DNA of 64,000 nt from Petaurus breviceps papuanus (GCA_028583685.1 JAMXIF010000077.1:11512586-11576585), one strand, 5' to 3'; counted from the stretch's first letter, positions 1 through 11,095 are shown. The notes: generated by a model not told the origin, from the letters alone. Numbers and translations are program-made.

Positions 1-45
1 ATATATATATATATATATATATATGATAGTTCAAGTTTAGGTAGG

Positions 46-90
<45 letters not shown>
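1..90. repeat. (TA)n and (GATA)n microsatellites
   Basis: Positions 1-24 are a pure TA run cut by the window edge. Positions 45-90 are an uninterrupted GATA/TAGA tetranucleotide array. A short unique spacer separates them. Both are simple repeats and likely length-polymorphic. Confidence 0.95.
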
Positions 91-92
<2 letters not shown>

Positions 93-149
93 AATTCAGT
101 CAATCCATTCAAGTTATAGACAGTTATGGATGTTAAAAAAAAGTCATTT

Positions 150-450
150 TGGTTTGTTAGATTATTTCTTTTCTTTTCCTGACATCAAATCCTGATTTAT
201 GTCTTTGTAACTTCTACCCTTTGCTCTAGCTTCTGCTATCTCCAGCTAAATAGAATTAATCCAGTTTTCCCTCTACCTGACAGCCCTTCAGGCATTTGAA
301 AAGAACTATGATGAAGCCCCCAAATATTCCCTTCTTGTACTCAATACTTCCAGTCTCTTCAAGAAGTTCTTGTGCTACATAAAATTAAAGTTCTTCACTA
401 TTACATTTGACTCTCCAGCTTATCAACATGGCATCCAGAAATCCATTCTA
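150..450 (-). mobile_element. L3/CR1 LINE fragment
   Basis: On the minus strand this matches the 3' part of the old CR1/L3 LINE consensus. On the plus strand one reads the familiar order: 'taacttctaccctttgctc', then 'cctgacagcccttcaggc', then a 'catttgaa..gaactatgatg' block. It is diverged, 5'-truncated and noncoding. Confidence 0.7.
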
Positions 451-514
451 GTTGGATTAGAAATTCCTTCCATTGATGTGGATTGTCAATTAATCTGCAA
501 TTTACTGATTTAGA

Positions 515-625
515 GTTGCTTGGGGGAAACAAGAAGTTAAGGGTCTTGCCCATGGTCATGCAGATGGTAGATGTCATAGATAGGGCCTCATCTCAGGGTT
601 TCCTGACTTTGTCTCCAGCTCTTTT
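515..625 (-). mobile_element. MIR-type SINE fragment
   Basis: The order 'aagttaagggtcttgccc', 'ggtcatgcag' and a later cctgactttgtctccagctct-like block is the reverse complement of the MIR/CORE-SINE core. The copy is old and lacks clear ends. Confidence 0.55.
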
Positions 626-639
626 TACCTTGTTCTCCT

Positions 640-715
640 TTTGTCTTATCAATAAATCACTTCATAAATATTTGTTGAATGGATCAATGGATAGGTGAAT
701 AAATGAATGGAAGAT
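640..715 (+). mobile_element. L2 3' terminus (short)
   Basis: The phrase 'aaatatttgttgaatggat' followed by a degenerate GAATGAAT tail is typical of the extreme 3' end of L2 LINEs. Only the terminal tens of bases are present. Confidence 0.45.
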
Positions 716-819
716 GAATAAATTACAAAGGAGTCAAGTAATTTTATAAGGACATCATAGGTATACCCGAGGGGAATATCAGAAATGAAATAAGGCATTA
801 AAACCTTTAAATGAATATG

Positions 820-890
820 TTTGCACACACACATATATTTATATGTGTTCATGAATACATACATGTATGTATATGTTCCTGCATAGTATA
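820..890. repeat. CA/TA-rich simple repeat
   Basis: Imperfect alternation of CACACA, ATATTTATAT and ATACATACATGTATG blocks. It is low-complexity DNA; open frames crossing it are not meaningful. Confidence 0.8.
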
Positions 891-1159
891 TTTCAGTATC
901 CCAAAGTCTAGGTTCAAAAGAGACTATAATCTCTTGGGGAGATAGTGAAAACTCTCTCTTTTGTCATGTGCTTCTCCTCTCGTAATTCCAACATTTGACT
1001 CATTTGTCCTCATTCTGAGTTTACTCTGGGAATCCAAGTATATAGTTCATGTCTAAGTATCCAAAGATATGATTCAAACAATCCCAAAGTCTATGCAGGC
1101 ACCAGAGGTACCAGTGCATATCATAGACACATAACGACCAAATCTAGTTGATTTTCTTA

Positions 1160-1365
1160 CTACATAAATAAATGTAATAAAACAATAGGGACTAAACCTT
1201 TGATTTCATTGTTTTGTGGACCTCTCACATAAGTGGTTCCCTTGAATGCATGTCAGCTCCTCCCCTAAAATTTAAGGTTTTAGAGAGTTTTCTTGAGTAC
1301 TGAGAGGTTAAGTGCCTTGTCCAGGGACACATAGTCAGCATACATCTTAGGTAAGGCTAGGATCA
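1160..1365 (-). mobile_element. MIR-type marsupial SINE with extended 3' part
   Basis: On the plus strand it reads: 'gatttcattgttttgtgg', 'ttagagagttttcttgag', 'gagaggttaagtgccttg', 'tccagggacacatagtcag'. The same order recurs at 10370, 23045, 48990 (opposite strand) and 60570. This shows one dispersed family whose 3' part extends beyond the usual MIR core. Confidence 0.6.
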
Positions 1366-1399
1366 ACCAATCATTCAATCAACACATTTATTAAATGTC

Positions 1400-2420
1400 T
1401 AATCCTTAAAACAGAACTTTATATTTCATGAAATATAGCAAAATTTTACCATTGATAATTGTTCAATATAAATGAAATTAATTTTCAAAAGAAGAAAAAC
1501 AATAGAAATGCATATCCCAAATTGACAGCATTTATTTTATTCAGCAGGAAGTATATCTATAAGAAAAAAAAATGTCTCCTAAGAACCATGGCAATTGAGA
1601 TATGTTCCTTCGCCCCAGGGCCCTATATCATTTTCCAGATTTCAGTGCTACCCTTAATGGTTTATACTCTTCTGGAAGAGAAATGAATTTTGGATTTCTA
1701 ATGGGTTAATATATTACATTCTGATGAGTCTCAATTTTTACCCAGAAGACCTACACAAGCCTTCAGCTTTGTTATACTCTGCTTCGGGTTCCAATTCCCA
1801 TTGTAAGGAAAACAAACTTGGTGTTGCTAAAGTCAACCCTTGGAAACTCCTCTCCCATCAGCCTAGCACAATTTGCATAAGCCACTGTATTAGTGAAGGA
1901 AAAAGTCCAAGTTTTGTTCCTTAGCATCATGATTTAGTGCCTTTTTCTTCCTCCAATTCCAGGACAATTTTAAAGATTCTTAGTACTACCAATTGTCACT
2001 GCTTTCCCAGAAGTTTGGGGATTAGGACATCATACCACATGACCAGATTTTCTCCCCTTTATTGCTGACTATGCTTGCATGTTGAATCCCTAATGCTTCC
2101 CCAGCATTTTGTACAATCCCTCCCAGACATGAAGCATCACTTTGTTTTAGATTCCACATACCTGAAAGCAAACTTCCATTTTCCACAAGACCTTCACCTT
2201 CTGATAAATTTATGGACTTTGCTTTGCAAATAATACCCTCCTCTAGAGATATGTCATTGATCCCCTTCTTTCTCCAAGAAGTGCAATTCATTAGGACATT
2301 GTCTTCTCTAAAAGGTTCTTGAACTTGAAATACCTCAGATTTAGAATTGCCATTTTTGGCAACTTCTAGTACTAGAGTCATGAATCAGAAATCTCAATTC
2401 TCTCATGTCTGTAATCAGTA
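1400..2420. other. Unassigned sequence, no supported gene
   Basis: AT-rich single-copy-looking DNA with no repeat I recognise. The minus strand of 2022-2381 is open for 119 codons with a balanced residue composition, but no domain, splice context or family was recognised. It is not called as a gene. Confidence 0.5.
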
Positions 2421-2640
2421 ATCATTATAAAGAATTCATAGGATCATAGATTTAGCACTAAAAGCAACATTATAGTCTGAGGCCAATTCCGTCATTTTAT
2501 TGATAAGGAAATCACAGAGAGGTTAAGTAATTTTCCTGGAGTCAAATAACTAGTAAATCTCTGAAGTAGGAGTAAGAATCATTTATTGCTGACTCAAAGT
2601 CCAGAGTTCTATGTATCATATCACCTAGAAGTCACCCGTA
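2420..2640 (-). mobile_element. CORE-SINE (MIR/Ther-like) copy
   Basis: Plus-strand order: 'ggatcatagatttagcac', 'cattttattgataagg', 'agagaggttaagtaattt', then a tRNA-like 5' end near 2600-2640. This is the reverse complement of a tRNA-derived SINE with a 'ctaaatctatgatcc' type 3' tail. It is diverged. Confidence 0.6.
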
Positions 2641-3250
2641 AATAGGAGCTTGGGGTTCACAAATATTGTTCATGATCCCCACCTCTGGACTGTGCTTCCA
2701 CAAGACTTCTATTGGTGCTGCCCACCTCCCATGCTTATTATCTCGGTGTGGGAAATACAACTTATTCATGCGTTCAGGCACAAGGTATCTGTTTATGGTT
2801 TTTGTTGGAAGGACACTGTAGATGGGAACAGTCATAACCCCAAACCACAGAAACACACACAAACCCCAAAACAAAACAAACCCCTAGGATCAAAACCAAG
2901 TCCACCTTGATGTGTGCTCACCTGTCTTCTGAGAAAAGGTGATTAGAGGAATACTCTCCAAAAAAGAGTCCATATTGTTTGTCAGCTCCTTTTTTCTAGA
3001 CTACAAGGAATAGGTATTCAACAAGAGTCCATTCAGTTAAGTCCCAGACATCCAACCATCTTGGAGGCAACCTAGTCTTGAAATCCAATTAGCAGTAATT
3101 CTGCATCTTCCCAGCAAAACAACACTGAATACTTCTCCTTGACATTGGTAGATGTCTTTTTGAATGCCTCTGAAGGAAGAATTTTCCTTATGCTTTTATC
3201 TAATCCACTGTGCAATGTACTGTTTTGTTCAGGGAATTCTCTAATTACAC
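2641..3250. other. Unassigned sequence
   Basis: No recognised repeat. A short plus-strand open frame covers 2650-2910, ending in a CA/AAAC-rich low-complexity stretch; nothing marks it as a real gene. Confidence 0.5.
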
Positions 3251-3254
3251 TGTT

Positions 3255-3565
3255 TTTTACATATACATACACACATATGTACATATACATACATTATATA
3301 GTGTGTAATGCACACGTGCATATGTAAATATAAAATATGTAGTATATACTCTCTATATATAGGATATATATGAATGTGTTGAATACACATGCATTTACAC
3401 AATATATTTGCATATATTAGGTATAATTTAATATATTGCAATGTATATATCATGTACACATACACACATGTATATAACAGTGAATATATACAAAATGTAT
3501 TATATATAGTCTATATCATATGTATAATTAATATGTGCATACACTTGCACTTGTGTATGTGTATA
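3255..3565. repeat. Degenerate TA/CA-rich low-complexity tract
   Basis: About 300 bases of ATATAC, TATATG and CACATG units without a fixed period. The overlapping Tyr/Ile/His/Met-rich open frames on both strands are by-products of this composition. Confidence 0.85.
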
Positions 3566-3569
3566 TATT

Positions 3570-5190
3570 TGACATGGTGTGAATTCAAAGAAAAGAGAAG
3601 AATTTATACTTCTCCCAAATTTGGTTGTCACTGGCCTGGGAAACTAACATTTCCTAACCATCAAGTTAGTGAGAAAAAAAATAATATTGGGTCCTTGCTG
3701 GTAATGTGATTGAACGATGTCTCTGTGCTGAATCTAGTATAGCCCTTTGGACTAACTTTCTCTCTATAAATGCAGATGTTTTTGTCATAAGCGGATCTAA
3801 CTCTGGCTAGCTACAAGTTATCCTTAATCCACCTTTCACTTTGACTGATAACCTCCATCCCCTCTGTCCTTTTATTTGGAAAAAAATTAAAGTAAAAAAA
3901 AACATTTTCAAAATGTTCCCTCCAGGTCTCTGGAATATTAACTACCCAGGGCTCAGTTCTCTGCAGTAGCATGTAATTAAATGGTGCTTCCAACTTCTGA
4001 ATGACAATATCATATTGAATTCCGCAAGGAAACCTGTCAGCAAAATACGGATTATTCATGTTGTGAATTCAGAAATCTTGATTTGAAGGAAGGTTCTGGT
4101 AAAATGCTAGAGAGAGCTAGACAGATGAAATAATCAGAAAAACCTGATAAATTATACTGTTTCGAAAATTAAATTTCTTTATGTTAAATCAAAGAAACCA
4201 GTGAAGCTAATATAGTCTGCGGAAGAAGACTATCAGAGATTCTCTTCCAGGCAGACTGCCAGGTAGCTCGAGCCAGCTTTCCACAGTTCTACCTTCAGGT
4301 TTTATTTAAATTGAAATAAAACCTGTCGTCTTAGCTTTTGCTGGCACAAGAAATGCACTGTTTCTTGCTCAGTTTCAACATTGGCCCTGCAAGGGCATCC
4401 AGTGTGATACATCTGCAATCAACGGGCCTCTCCACTTTCAGACTCCTTGCCAAAATTTATTGCTAAATTTCCTCGTCAGCTAAAAAGTGAATGAAGCAAA
4501 CAAACAAAGCAACAAACCCAAGCCTCTCAAATGCTTCACCTTGCCAGACAGGGCTTACCAAGGGATGCACGTAAACATCTGGAAATAAAACAAATGGAAT
4601 AAAAGAAATTAGGGATGACCTGTAAGGGTCATCTGGTCTCATTCCCCCAGATGACATGGGATTTTCCTGGTATGAAAATGTACTGTTTTCTTCCATCCTC
4701 GTCTCAGTATCTTAAATGATAGGACTTGGGAGAATATTACTCTAGGCAAGTAGATTCCCATTTTGAGAACATTTTCTCAGATTTCCTTATATTCTGCCAA
4801 CTTTTTTTCTTTACTTAATTTGGTGCCATTATACTGATGTAGTGCTATGCTCTCCTAAACAATTCTTCTCAGTGTTTATATAAACCATCTGTTCATAAAG
4901 TTACTGCAATTATACCCATCAAGTATGTGGGGATGGTTATCATGTACCCTTTAGCCATTGTTTTGTTGAGATGTGCATATTTTCTTTTAAAAACAAACCC
5001 ACCTTGTTCCTGACTTGTTTGATTTTTTAATGCCTCTGATTTCATCAATATTATTTAGTATGTGATTTCATTTTTTAAAATTACTGTTCCACTGTCTTGC
5101 TTTATCTAAAAGAGAACTTGGGAGATTATTTCCCTCTTAGTCATGCTAGAACATAAATATTAAGCAATTGTTAGGTTGAAAATGAGCATC
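3570..5190. other. Unassigned, mostly repeat-free stretch
   Basis: No family recognised across about 1.6 kb apart from a perfect hairpin at 4296-4325. Base composition at about 4190-4720 is more balanced than its surroundings. Short open frames occur, none convincing. This is one of the larger candidate unique stretches in the window. Confidence 0.5.
4296..4325. repeat. Perfect 12-bp inverted repeat with 6-bp loop
   Basis: CAGGTTTTATTT (4296-4307) is followed by AAATTG and then AAATAAAACCTG (4314-4325), an exact reverse complement. Each strand of the hairpin contains an AATAAA-like signal. No T-run follows that would suggest a Pol III terminator. Confidence 0.9.
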
Positions 5191-5194
5191 AGTA

Positions 5195-5250
5195 AGTAAA
5201 AGTGCATATATATATATAAACATATATGTATAAATACATACATATATGGA
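5195..5250. repeat. TA-rich microsatellite
   Basis: Alternating TATATATA, CATATATG and ATACATACAT units of about 55 bases. Confidence 0.8.
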
Positions 5251-5316
5251 TGATGCTTAAAAAAATTAAACCATTTATAAACAAAAGAGCAAAGTAGGTA
5301 AATTAGATATCACAGA

Positions 5317-5537
5317 GCTAGGTGGCACAGTGGATAGATTGCCAAGGCTGATTCCAGGTCTCAGACACTTAATAGCTGTGTGGCTCTGTGCATGTCACTT
5401 ACCCCTATTTTCCTCAGTTTCCACACATGGAAAATGAGCTGGAGGAAGAGATGGCAAAGCATTCCCATATCTTTGCCAAGAAAAAAGTCAAATAGGGTAA
5501 CAGAGTCAGATGTAAATGAAACAACTGAACAACACCA
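5317..5537 (+). mobile_element. MAR1-type CORE-SINE
   Basis: Reads 5' to 3' as a tRNA-derived head 'agctaggtggcacagtgg', a core with 'tgtggctctgtgcatgtcac', 'tttcctcagtttcc', 'atggcaaagcattccc', then 'gaaacaactgaacaacacc'. This order is diagnostic of the abundant marsupial MAR1 SINE. A small part of the head seems lost. Confidence 0.85.
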
Positions 5538-5579
5538 AAGATAAAATGCACAATAGCCTTTTCACTATGAGTTGTCATG

Positions 5580-5650
5580 GTTATTTGATTACTTGAAACA
5601 TTTGAGCACTTCCTGTGTGCAAAGCACTGTGCTAGACATTGAGGAGATTC
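5580..5650 (-). mobile_element. L2 3'-end fragment, minus
   Basis: The block 'tgtgcaaagcactgtgctag' is the reverse complement of the L2 terminal region. It is followed directly by an L2 copy in the opposite orientation. Confidence 0.5.
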
Positions 5651-5654
5651 TGTC

Positions 5655-6525
5655 CACTTCAGTCAATTGGACACTCTTTCCTAACATCCCTTTTTCTATC
5701 AAGGGCAACATCATCCTCCCAGTCCATCAGTCTTACCATCTAAGTATCATCCTTGACTTCTCACTGTCTTTTTTCCCCTGTTCCACATCCATATCCAATC
5801 TGCTGCCAAGATCTTTTGCTTTCACCTTTATGACATTTCTCAAATATTCTCCCTTCTTTTCTCTTATCCTGCAAGCACCCTGGGTCAGGCCCTTATTACC
5901 TTACTCTTGGACAATTGCAATAACCTACTAGTAGATCAGCCTGCTTTAGGTGTCTCCATTCCACCTCAATCTAACCTCCAATCACCTGCCAAAGTGATTT
6001 TCCTGAAGTGCAAGTCCCACTATATTCAATAAACTGAAGTGGTTCCTTGTCTCTGAGATCAAATACAAATCCCCATGTTTGTCATTCAAAGCCCTTCAAA
6101 CCTAACCCCCTCCAACCTTTCCAGTCTCCTCACAACTTCTACCCTGCCACATACTCCTTGATCCAGTGACTCCAACCTTCTTGCAGTTCCATAGACCAGG
6201 CACTCCATTTCTTAGATCTGGTCATTTTTCTGGTTCTCCTCTAATACCTGGTTTGTCCTTTGTCCTTGCCTCTGCCTAATGGCTTCCCTGTCTTCCTTCA
6301 AGTCTAATCTTCTATTCGAGTGCCTTCTTCCATCTTTTATTTTCTGTTTTTGCTGTATATGTTTCATTTGTATATATTTCCTTGCTTGTTTTCCCCTCCG
6401 TTTGATAGTGATATCTTTGTAGGTAGGGACTGTCTTTTGTCTCTCTTTTTTTATCCCTAGTTATGTGTACCTTGACCAGCATGTACTAGTCACTTAATAA
6501 ATGTTTGTTGACTGACTGACTTTCC
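5655..6525 (+). mobile_element. L2 LINE, 3' half
   Basis: Successive L2 landmarks are in order: 'atcatccttgacttctcac', 'ccaatctgctgccaagatc', 'ttggacaattgcaataacc', 'gccaaagtgattttcctg', 'cattcaaagcccttcaaac', 'ttcaagtctaatcttc', and the end 'taataaatgtttgttgactg'. The open frame at 5572-5931 is mainly the decayed C-terminal reverse-transcriptase region. The copy is 5'-truncated and not functional. Confidence 0.85.
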
Positions 6526-6539
6526 ATTCCAATCCTGGT

Positions 6540-6905
6540 ATATATCAATCAATCAATCAATATTAACATTCAGTGTCATATGAATTTCCAAAATCTGTGC
6601 TAACTACTGAGAATATAAAGAAAAAGTGAAAATAATCCCTGCTCTCAAGAAGTTTCCATCCTAAATGTGGTGATATCATGTACATATCCTGGCATGAATG
6701 CAATACAGCAACAGTACCTATAAGTGACCTGAGGTGGGAGATGCACAGGAATGTCTTTCCGTAGAAATGGAGCTTGAGTCACATCTTGAAGAAAGAACAA
6801 GACTTTAAGTCATTCAGGTGAGGAGGAAAAGTATACCAGGCACAGAAGATGATTAGTGCAAAGACTTAGGGATTGGAAACGGAATCTCATTTGTGAGGAA
6901 GAGTG
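6540..6905 (-). mobile_element. L2 LINE 3' end, minus
   Basis: Starts with 'atcaatcaatcaatcaat', the inverted L2 tail, then 'tccctgctctcaagaag' and 'cacatcttgaagaaag', as in inverted L2. It meets the plus-strand L2 ending at 6525 tail to tail. Confidence 0.75.
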
Positions 6906-6914
6906 AAAAGTTCA

Positions 6915-7105
6915 GCTTCACAGATCCATAGATTCAGATCTTAGAAAAACATGTAGAACCACTTTTTCATTTTACAGTCGAGAAATGTGAGACTCAGAGA
7001 AGTTGTTCAGATTCAGACAGTTATTAAATTTCTTAGGATTTGGAACCAGGTCTGCCTGAACCCAAGTGTATTACTCTATCCATTCTATCAACTATACTGT
7101 GTTGG
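6915..7105 (-). mobile_element. CORE-SINE copy
   Basis: Plus-strand order 'ccatagattcagatctta', 'cattttacagtcgagaaa', 'tgagactcagagaag', 'ggaaccaggtctgcctg', 'tattactctatccattc' is an inverted tRNA-derived MIR/Ther-type SINE. Confidence 0.65.
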
Positions 7106-7915
7106 CTGGATTGTTGAGCCCACGAAGGGGAATAAAGCATGAGATTGGAAAAATAGATCAATTTGTGAAGACCTTTAAACGACAAAAAGGGAAGCTGTAT
7201 TTGATTCTAGGGGCACAGGGCCAATATTTTCATTTGAGTTTTGGGGGGATTATACTCATTATTGGGGTTCAGTGACTGCTTTCACATCAGAGATGTTGGT
7301 CTTCCACTGCTAACTTTTTCCAGGTCTGGAAGCATTCTGAAAACCTGAAGTTTCTGGAAGGCGGGTCTCTGGATAGATGAAGTATGTATCTACTACAAAC
7401 TAGCTAACTGCTATAGATCTGTGGTTGAAGCTGTCCCATGATCTCTTAAGGAACCTACCAAACTGGTTGGTATATTTGACAGCCATAATTTTTTCTTCTC
7501 ACTAAGAAAATCAAAGAAAACAACTCTGGAAACAATTACAGGACATCACCACTGATGTGAGAAAACTGGTCTGCAACACATTTTCAGCATAGGATTGTGC
7601 AAAGGAAGGAGAACGGAGTCATCATATAGATGCATGAACAGAAAAGAAAGAGGTCTGTTCATGGGACTAGAGAAGAAAATGACTGATGGACAGCCTGGGT
7701 GCTGCATTGCTATCTGCAGGATGTCAAGTGAGCTACGTGACCCCCAGCATATTTAAGGAAACACCTGTGGAGAATTTGCAGCTATCAGAGTCAGATTTGC
7801 ATGAGCATCAGGCAAACAGGGTGAGAGGGTATGGATTGCTTGCTATCTGCATTTATAGGATGAATGTCTGAACTGACAAGATTCAAAGTCTGTCAAAAAT
7901 AGGAAAACAAAGACA
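7106..7915. other. Unassigned sequence
   Basis: No repeat family or gene recognised. Two short plus-strand open frames (7066-7275 and 7686-7871) have no recognisable motif. Confidence 0.5.
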
Positions 7916-7919
7916 TTGA

Positions 7920-8165
7920 AACTGTGAGAAATAATAGTAGAGACAGTGCTCTGCTTGGAGTCCGGAAGTCTTGGGTTCAAATCTTACTAGCTGAGTGACC
8001 AGGGCAATGTCATTTTACCTGATTAATTTTCAGTTTTTCATATGTAGATGGGGGAAATAATAAAGCCTTATATTATTTATTGTCTCAGAAAGCCAGATTG
8101 CTAAGCAGATGAAATGTGATACTATATGTAGGGAGCTTTGTAAATCTTAAAGCACAATATGCATG
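7920..8165 (+). mobile_element. Ther1/MIR CORE-SINE
   Basis: Order: 'gtcttgggttcaaatcttac' (B-box region), 'tagctgagtgaccagggc', 'atgtagatgggggaaataat', 'agggagctttgtaaatctta'. It keeps the tRNA-like head, CORE and the 'ctttgtaaa' 3' part. Confidence 0.7.
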
Positions 8166-8299
8166 TCTTTGTAGAAGTTGTAACTTATGAAGACGAAGAG
8201 GAACTACAGACATTACAGAAAACAGTATGTGACATCAATAAGCCAGTCTTTCAAGTTGATTGTTTCATTGAATTGGTCATTATTTTTAATCGATGTATA

Positions 8300-8520
8300 G
8301 GGACAGTGTTACACAGTAAATAATACACTGGAATCAGTGTCAGAAATAATGGAGACAAAAATTCATCTGAAACCTTTGCTACATGGGGAACCAATTAACA
8401 TTTTGAGGCTTTAGTCTCTCTGTAAAATGGGTATGATAACAACAGTCACCTTACAGGTTTAATTTCAGAATTCCAATGCGGAAATGTATATAAAATGTTT
8501 TGCAAATATTAAAGTAGAAT
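8300..8520 (+). mobile_element. MIR/Ther1 SINE, diverged
   Basis: Recognised from 'ctctgtaaaatgggtatga', 'ataacaacagtcaccttaca', 'aatgttttgcaaatatta', which follow the MIR/Ther1 3' half. The head is heavily diverged. Confidence 0.6.
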
Positions 8521-8780
8521 AAAAAGGTGAGCTGTTACAGTTATATTTATCCATGTGATATGGTGAAAAAACATCATGCAGCAACTGACTGTTTTGAGCA
8601 TAGCAGGAAATATGATCTCAATCAACTCTGTTGAAAGTCAGTAACAAAACTTGGTTTTAAGGCCAAAGATAAAAGATCCTGATTTCTTTAATCCCCTAGA
8701 TTATGTTTTTTGAAAATTCATTGAAAGTTTTGGATCCATGATCCTCTCATCAGGGAATACCAAGATAGCTAGTGCGATTT

Positions 8781-9031
8781 TGTTGTTGTTCAGTCATTTT
8801 CAATCAAGTCGAACTCTTTATGACCCCATTTTCTTGGCAAAAATAATAGAGGGGTCTACCATTTCCTTCTCCAGCTCTTTTTACATATAAAGAAGCCAAG
8901 GAAAACAGGGTTAAGTGACTTGCTCAGGTTCACATAGCTAGAATGTGTCTGAGGTCAAATTTGAACTCAGGTTAATGAGTCTTCCTGACTTTATGACCAG
9001 CACTCTATCCACTGTGCCACCTAACTGCCCC
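8781..9031 (-). mobile_element. MAR1-type CORE-SINE
   Basis: Inverted and nearly complete: 'ttgttgttcagtcatttt' tail, 'ttttcttggcaaaaat', 'accatttccttctccagc', 'gttaagtgacttgctcagg', 'ctatccactgtgccacc', 'ctaactgcccc' head. Confidence 0.9.
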
Positions 9032-9079
9032 TGGTATATTTGTAAGTATCTATATTATTACGAATTAACTTTCCTACAC

Positions 9080-9145
9080 CAAAATAGGGCCTGATACTTA
9101 GTAGGTGTTTAATACTTAATAAATGGTTATTGACTTGATTTTTAT
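9080..9145 (+). mobile_element. L2 3' terminus
   Basis: 'cctgatacttagtaggtg' and 'ttaataaatggttattgac' are the last bases of an L2 3' end. Confidence 0.6.
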
Positions 9146-9199
9146 TAGTTGACCTGTATGAAGTTCTCAGATTTATCCAGTATGTTATTGTATTTGCTT

Positions 9200-9560
9200 A
9201 TAAATTCTCATGTATTCATAAACATATTCATCTACATATACATGTGTATACATATATACTCACCTAAACATTCACACATTTTAACATACAGATATAAACA
9301 TATATAATATAAATTCCCATTTTCAAAGTGTTGATAGAAAGTATGCATGTATGCATATGGGTATAAATATGATTATGTATATACATAAATTATATATTTG
9401 CATATATATGCATAGTTTTACAAAAATTACAAATTTTACAAATGTACACAAATATATGTACATGTATTTTTACAGAAATGATATTATGCAAATATGTGTA
9501 CTTTTTATGAACATTCATATGCCCATGTATATGGTCACATCTCTGTATACCTTTAGAACA
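9200..9560. repeat. AT-rich low-complexity tract
   Basis: A long run of TATATG, ATACAT and ACATTT units. Open frames on both strands here are compositional. Confidence 0.7.
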
Positions 9561-9599
9561 CATATCACCCTTGCCAACATGTTGTCCCAGATTCATTTT

Positions 9600-10230
9600 G
9601 TTAATTAATTTCCAGCTCATGTACTGAGTAAAGAAAAAAACAGGGAAACATCATTATAGAAACAATGCATTACCATATTTTAATATATTATGATAAAAAC
9701 CTATATGCACATAAATAAGCACAACCCTTCCTTACCCATATAACTGAAACCATGTGACTCCTTTTTATAACTGAGTCTCTGTTTGCTAAATTTAAATTCA
9801 TTGTAGGTTTTTTACTCAAAAGGGGAAAAAAATCATAGCATATTTTAAAGCCCAATTGCTGTGGAGATTTATGCAGACCCTTTATGGAAATGTCATCAAG
9901 AATGATGCTTATTTTCATAGAATGTGTGGGCTAGACGTTGCTCACAGTCAGAAGTATAAGAAGCCTCTCTGGTGGACTTCAATGCTGTATGTGTTAGTAA
10001 CATTCTAATGATAAATATCCTAAAGTTAATTTCATTTTCCAAATTATTTTGGAGTTTCAAAAATGCGCATTTTATTGTCTCCACAGGGGGAAAACTAATT
10101 AAAGTGAGTTTAAAAAACACACACTTTATTAAGAAATCATCTTTGGTTAACATCCCACCAAACATAGTAACAACAAACTTTACTCCACAGTCCAAATCTG
10201 ATATTCAGTGAGAGTCTCTTAATTCCAACA
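9600..10230. other. Unassigned AT-rich sequence
   Basis: No recognised repeat. Short overlapping open frames occur on both strands near 9896-10211 without any motif. They are treated as chance. Confidence 0.5.
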
Positions 10231-10231
10231 C

Positions 10232-10279
10232 CTTTGTTGTTGTTGTTGTCATTGATGATGTGATGACAATGATGATGAC

Positions 10280-10333
<54 letters not shown>

Positions 10334-10334
10334 A
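10232..10334. repeat. (GTT)n followed by (GAT)n microsatellite
   Basis: A short TTGTTG block, then a long GATGAT trinucleotide array (about 10253-10333) with a few GAC interruptions near its start. Confidence 0.95.
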
Positions 10335-10369
10335 GAAATTTTGCTGAGGAGGGGTTAAGGGGACACTGA

Positions 10370-10515
10370 TGTAGTCCTATGTGCAATTTTTCTTTGGTGG
10401 GGGTATAGGGAGCTCCCAGTGTGGAAACTCTCTCTACCCATGCATATCAGCAACCAATCTGCAACCTTCAATCGTAGAGACTTTCACAGGACAAAGAAAG
10501 GCTAAGTCATTCCCT
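10370..10515 (-). mobile_element. MIR-type marsupial SINE, extended 3' part
   Basis: 'tagggagctcccagtgtgg', 'aaactctctctacccatgc', 'aatcgtagagactttcac' match the same family as 1160 and 23045. Only the 3' half is present. Confidence 0.55.
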
Positions 10516-10519
10516 CATT

Positions 10520-11095
10520 TAAAAGGCATTTATTGAACACTTTCCCTCTTCCAGACTTCATTTTTTAAAAATTTTTTTTAAAGCAATCGGGGTTAAGTAA
10601 CTTGCTCAAGGTTACACGTCCAGTTATTTCTGGGTGTGGTGCTAAGTATCTGAGCCCGGATTTGATCCCCAGGTCATCCTGACATTGGAGCCAGTGCTCT
10701 TACTTGCTGAGTCACCTGGCCACCCCCATTTGCCAGACTTTATGCTAAGTGTTGGGGTTGCAAACAAAGCTTAAAAACCTTACCCTGAAGGAGCTGCCAT
10801 TTAGATGGGGAAAACAACATTAAGTAACTGAGTAATACAAAATATTTACAGAGTGTATGGAAAAATATTTCAGTGGGAAGAACCTAGAATTTGGGGTGAC
10901 TAGAAAAGGCTTCTGATGGAAAGTAGGCTTTGAGTTCCATCTCTAATGAAGATAGGGAAGCTAAGAGGTTGAGATGAAGAGGGAAAGCATGAGGAAGAGT
11001 ACATGTAAAGGCATATTTTCAGCCAATGGACTGTAAGTGTGGAATAGCAGGTAGAACAGATTAAGTGAATGATAAGAGTATGTGGAGGGGAGAAA
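10520..11095 (-). mobile_element. L2 LINE, minus, split by a SINE
   Basis: Inverted L2: 'aaaggcatttattgaacac', then after the SINE 'tatgctaagtgttggggt', 'ctgaaggagctgccattta', 'gaaaaggcttctgatgg'. A SINE at about 10559-10732 interrupts it. The adjacent copy at 11098 restarts the L2 tail in the same orientation. Confidence 0.75.
10559..10732 (-). mobile_element. WSINE-like tRNA-SINE, subfamily B
   Basis: Its sense strand is the minus strand: head 'ggtggccaggtgactcag', B-box-like 'ggggatcaaatccgggc', then 'taaccttgagcaagttact' and an A/T-rich tail. CCAGACTT flanks it at 10551-10558 and 10733-10740, within L2 sequence, as a short target-site duplication. Confidence 0.85.

Noticed and set aside
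4463-4696. 77-codon minus-strand frame in the unique 4.1-4.7 kb stretch
   Set aside because: Short, no domain, no splice or conservation evidence available.
5572-5931. 119-codon plus-strand frame
   Set aside because: Overlaps an L2 copy and matches its decayed ORF2/3' UTR region, not a host gene.
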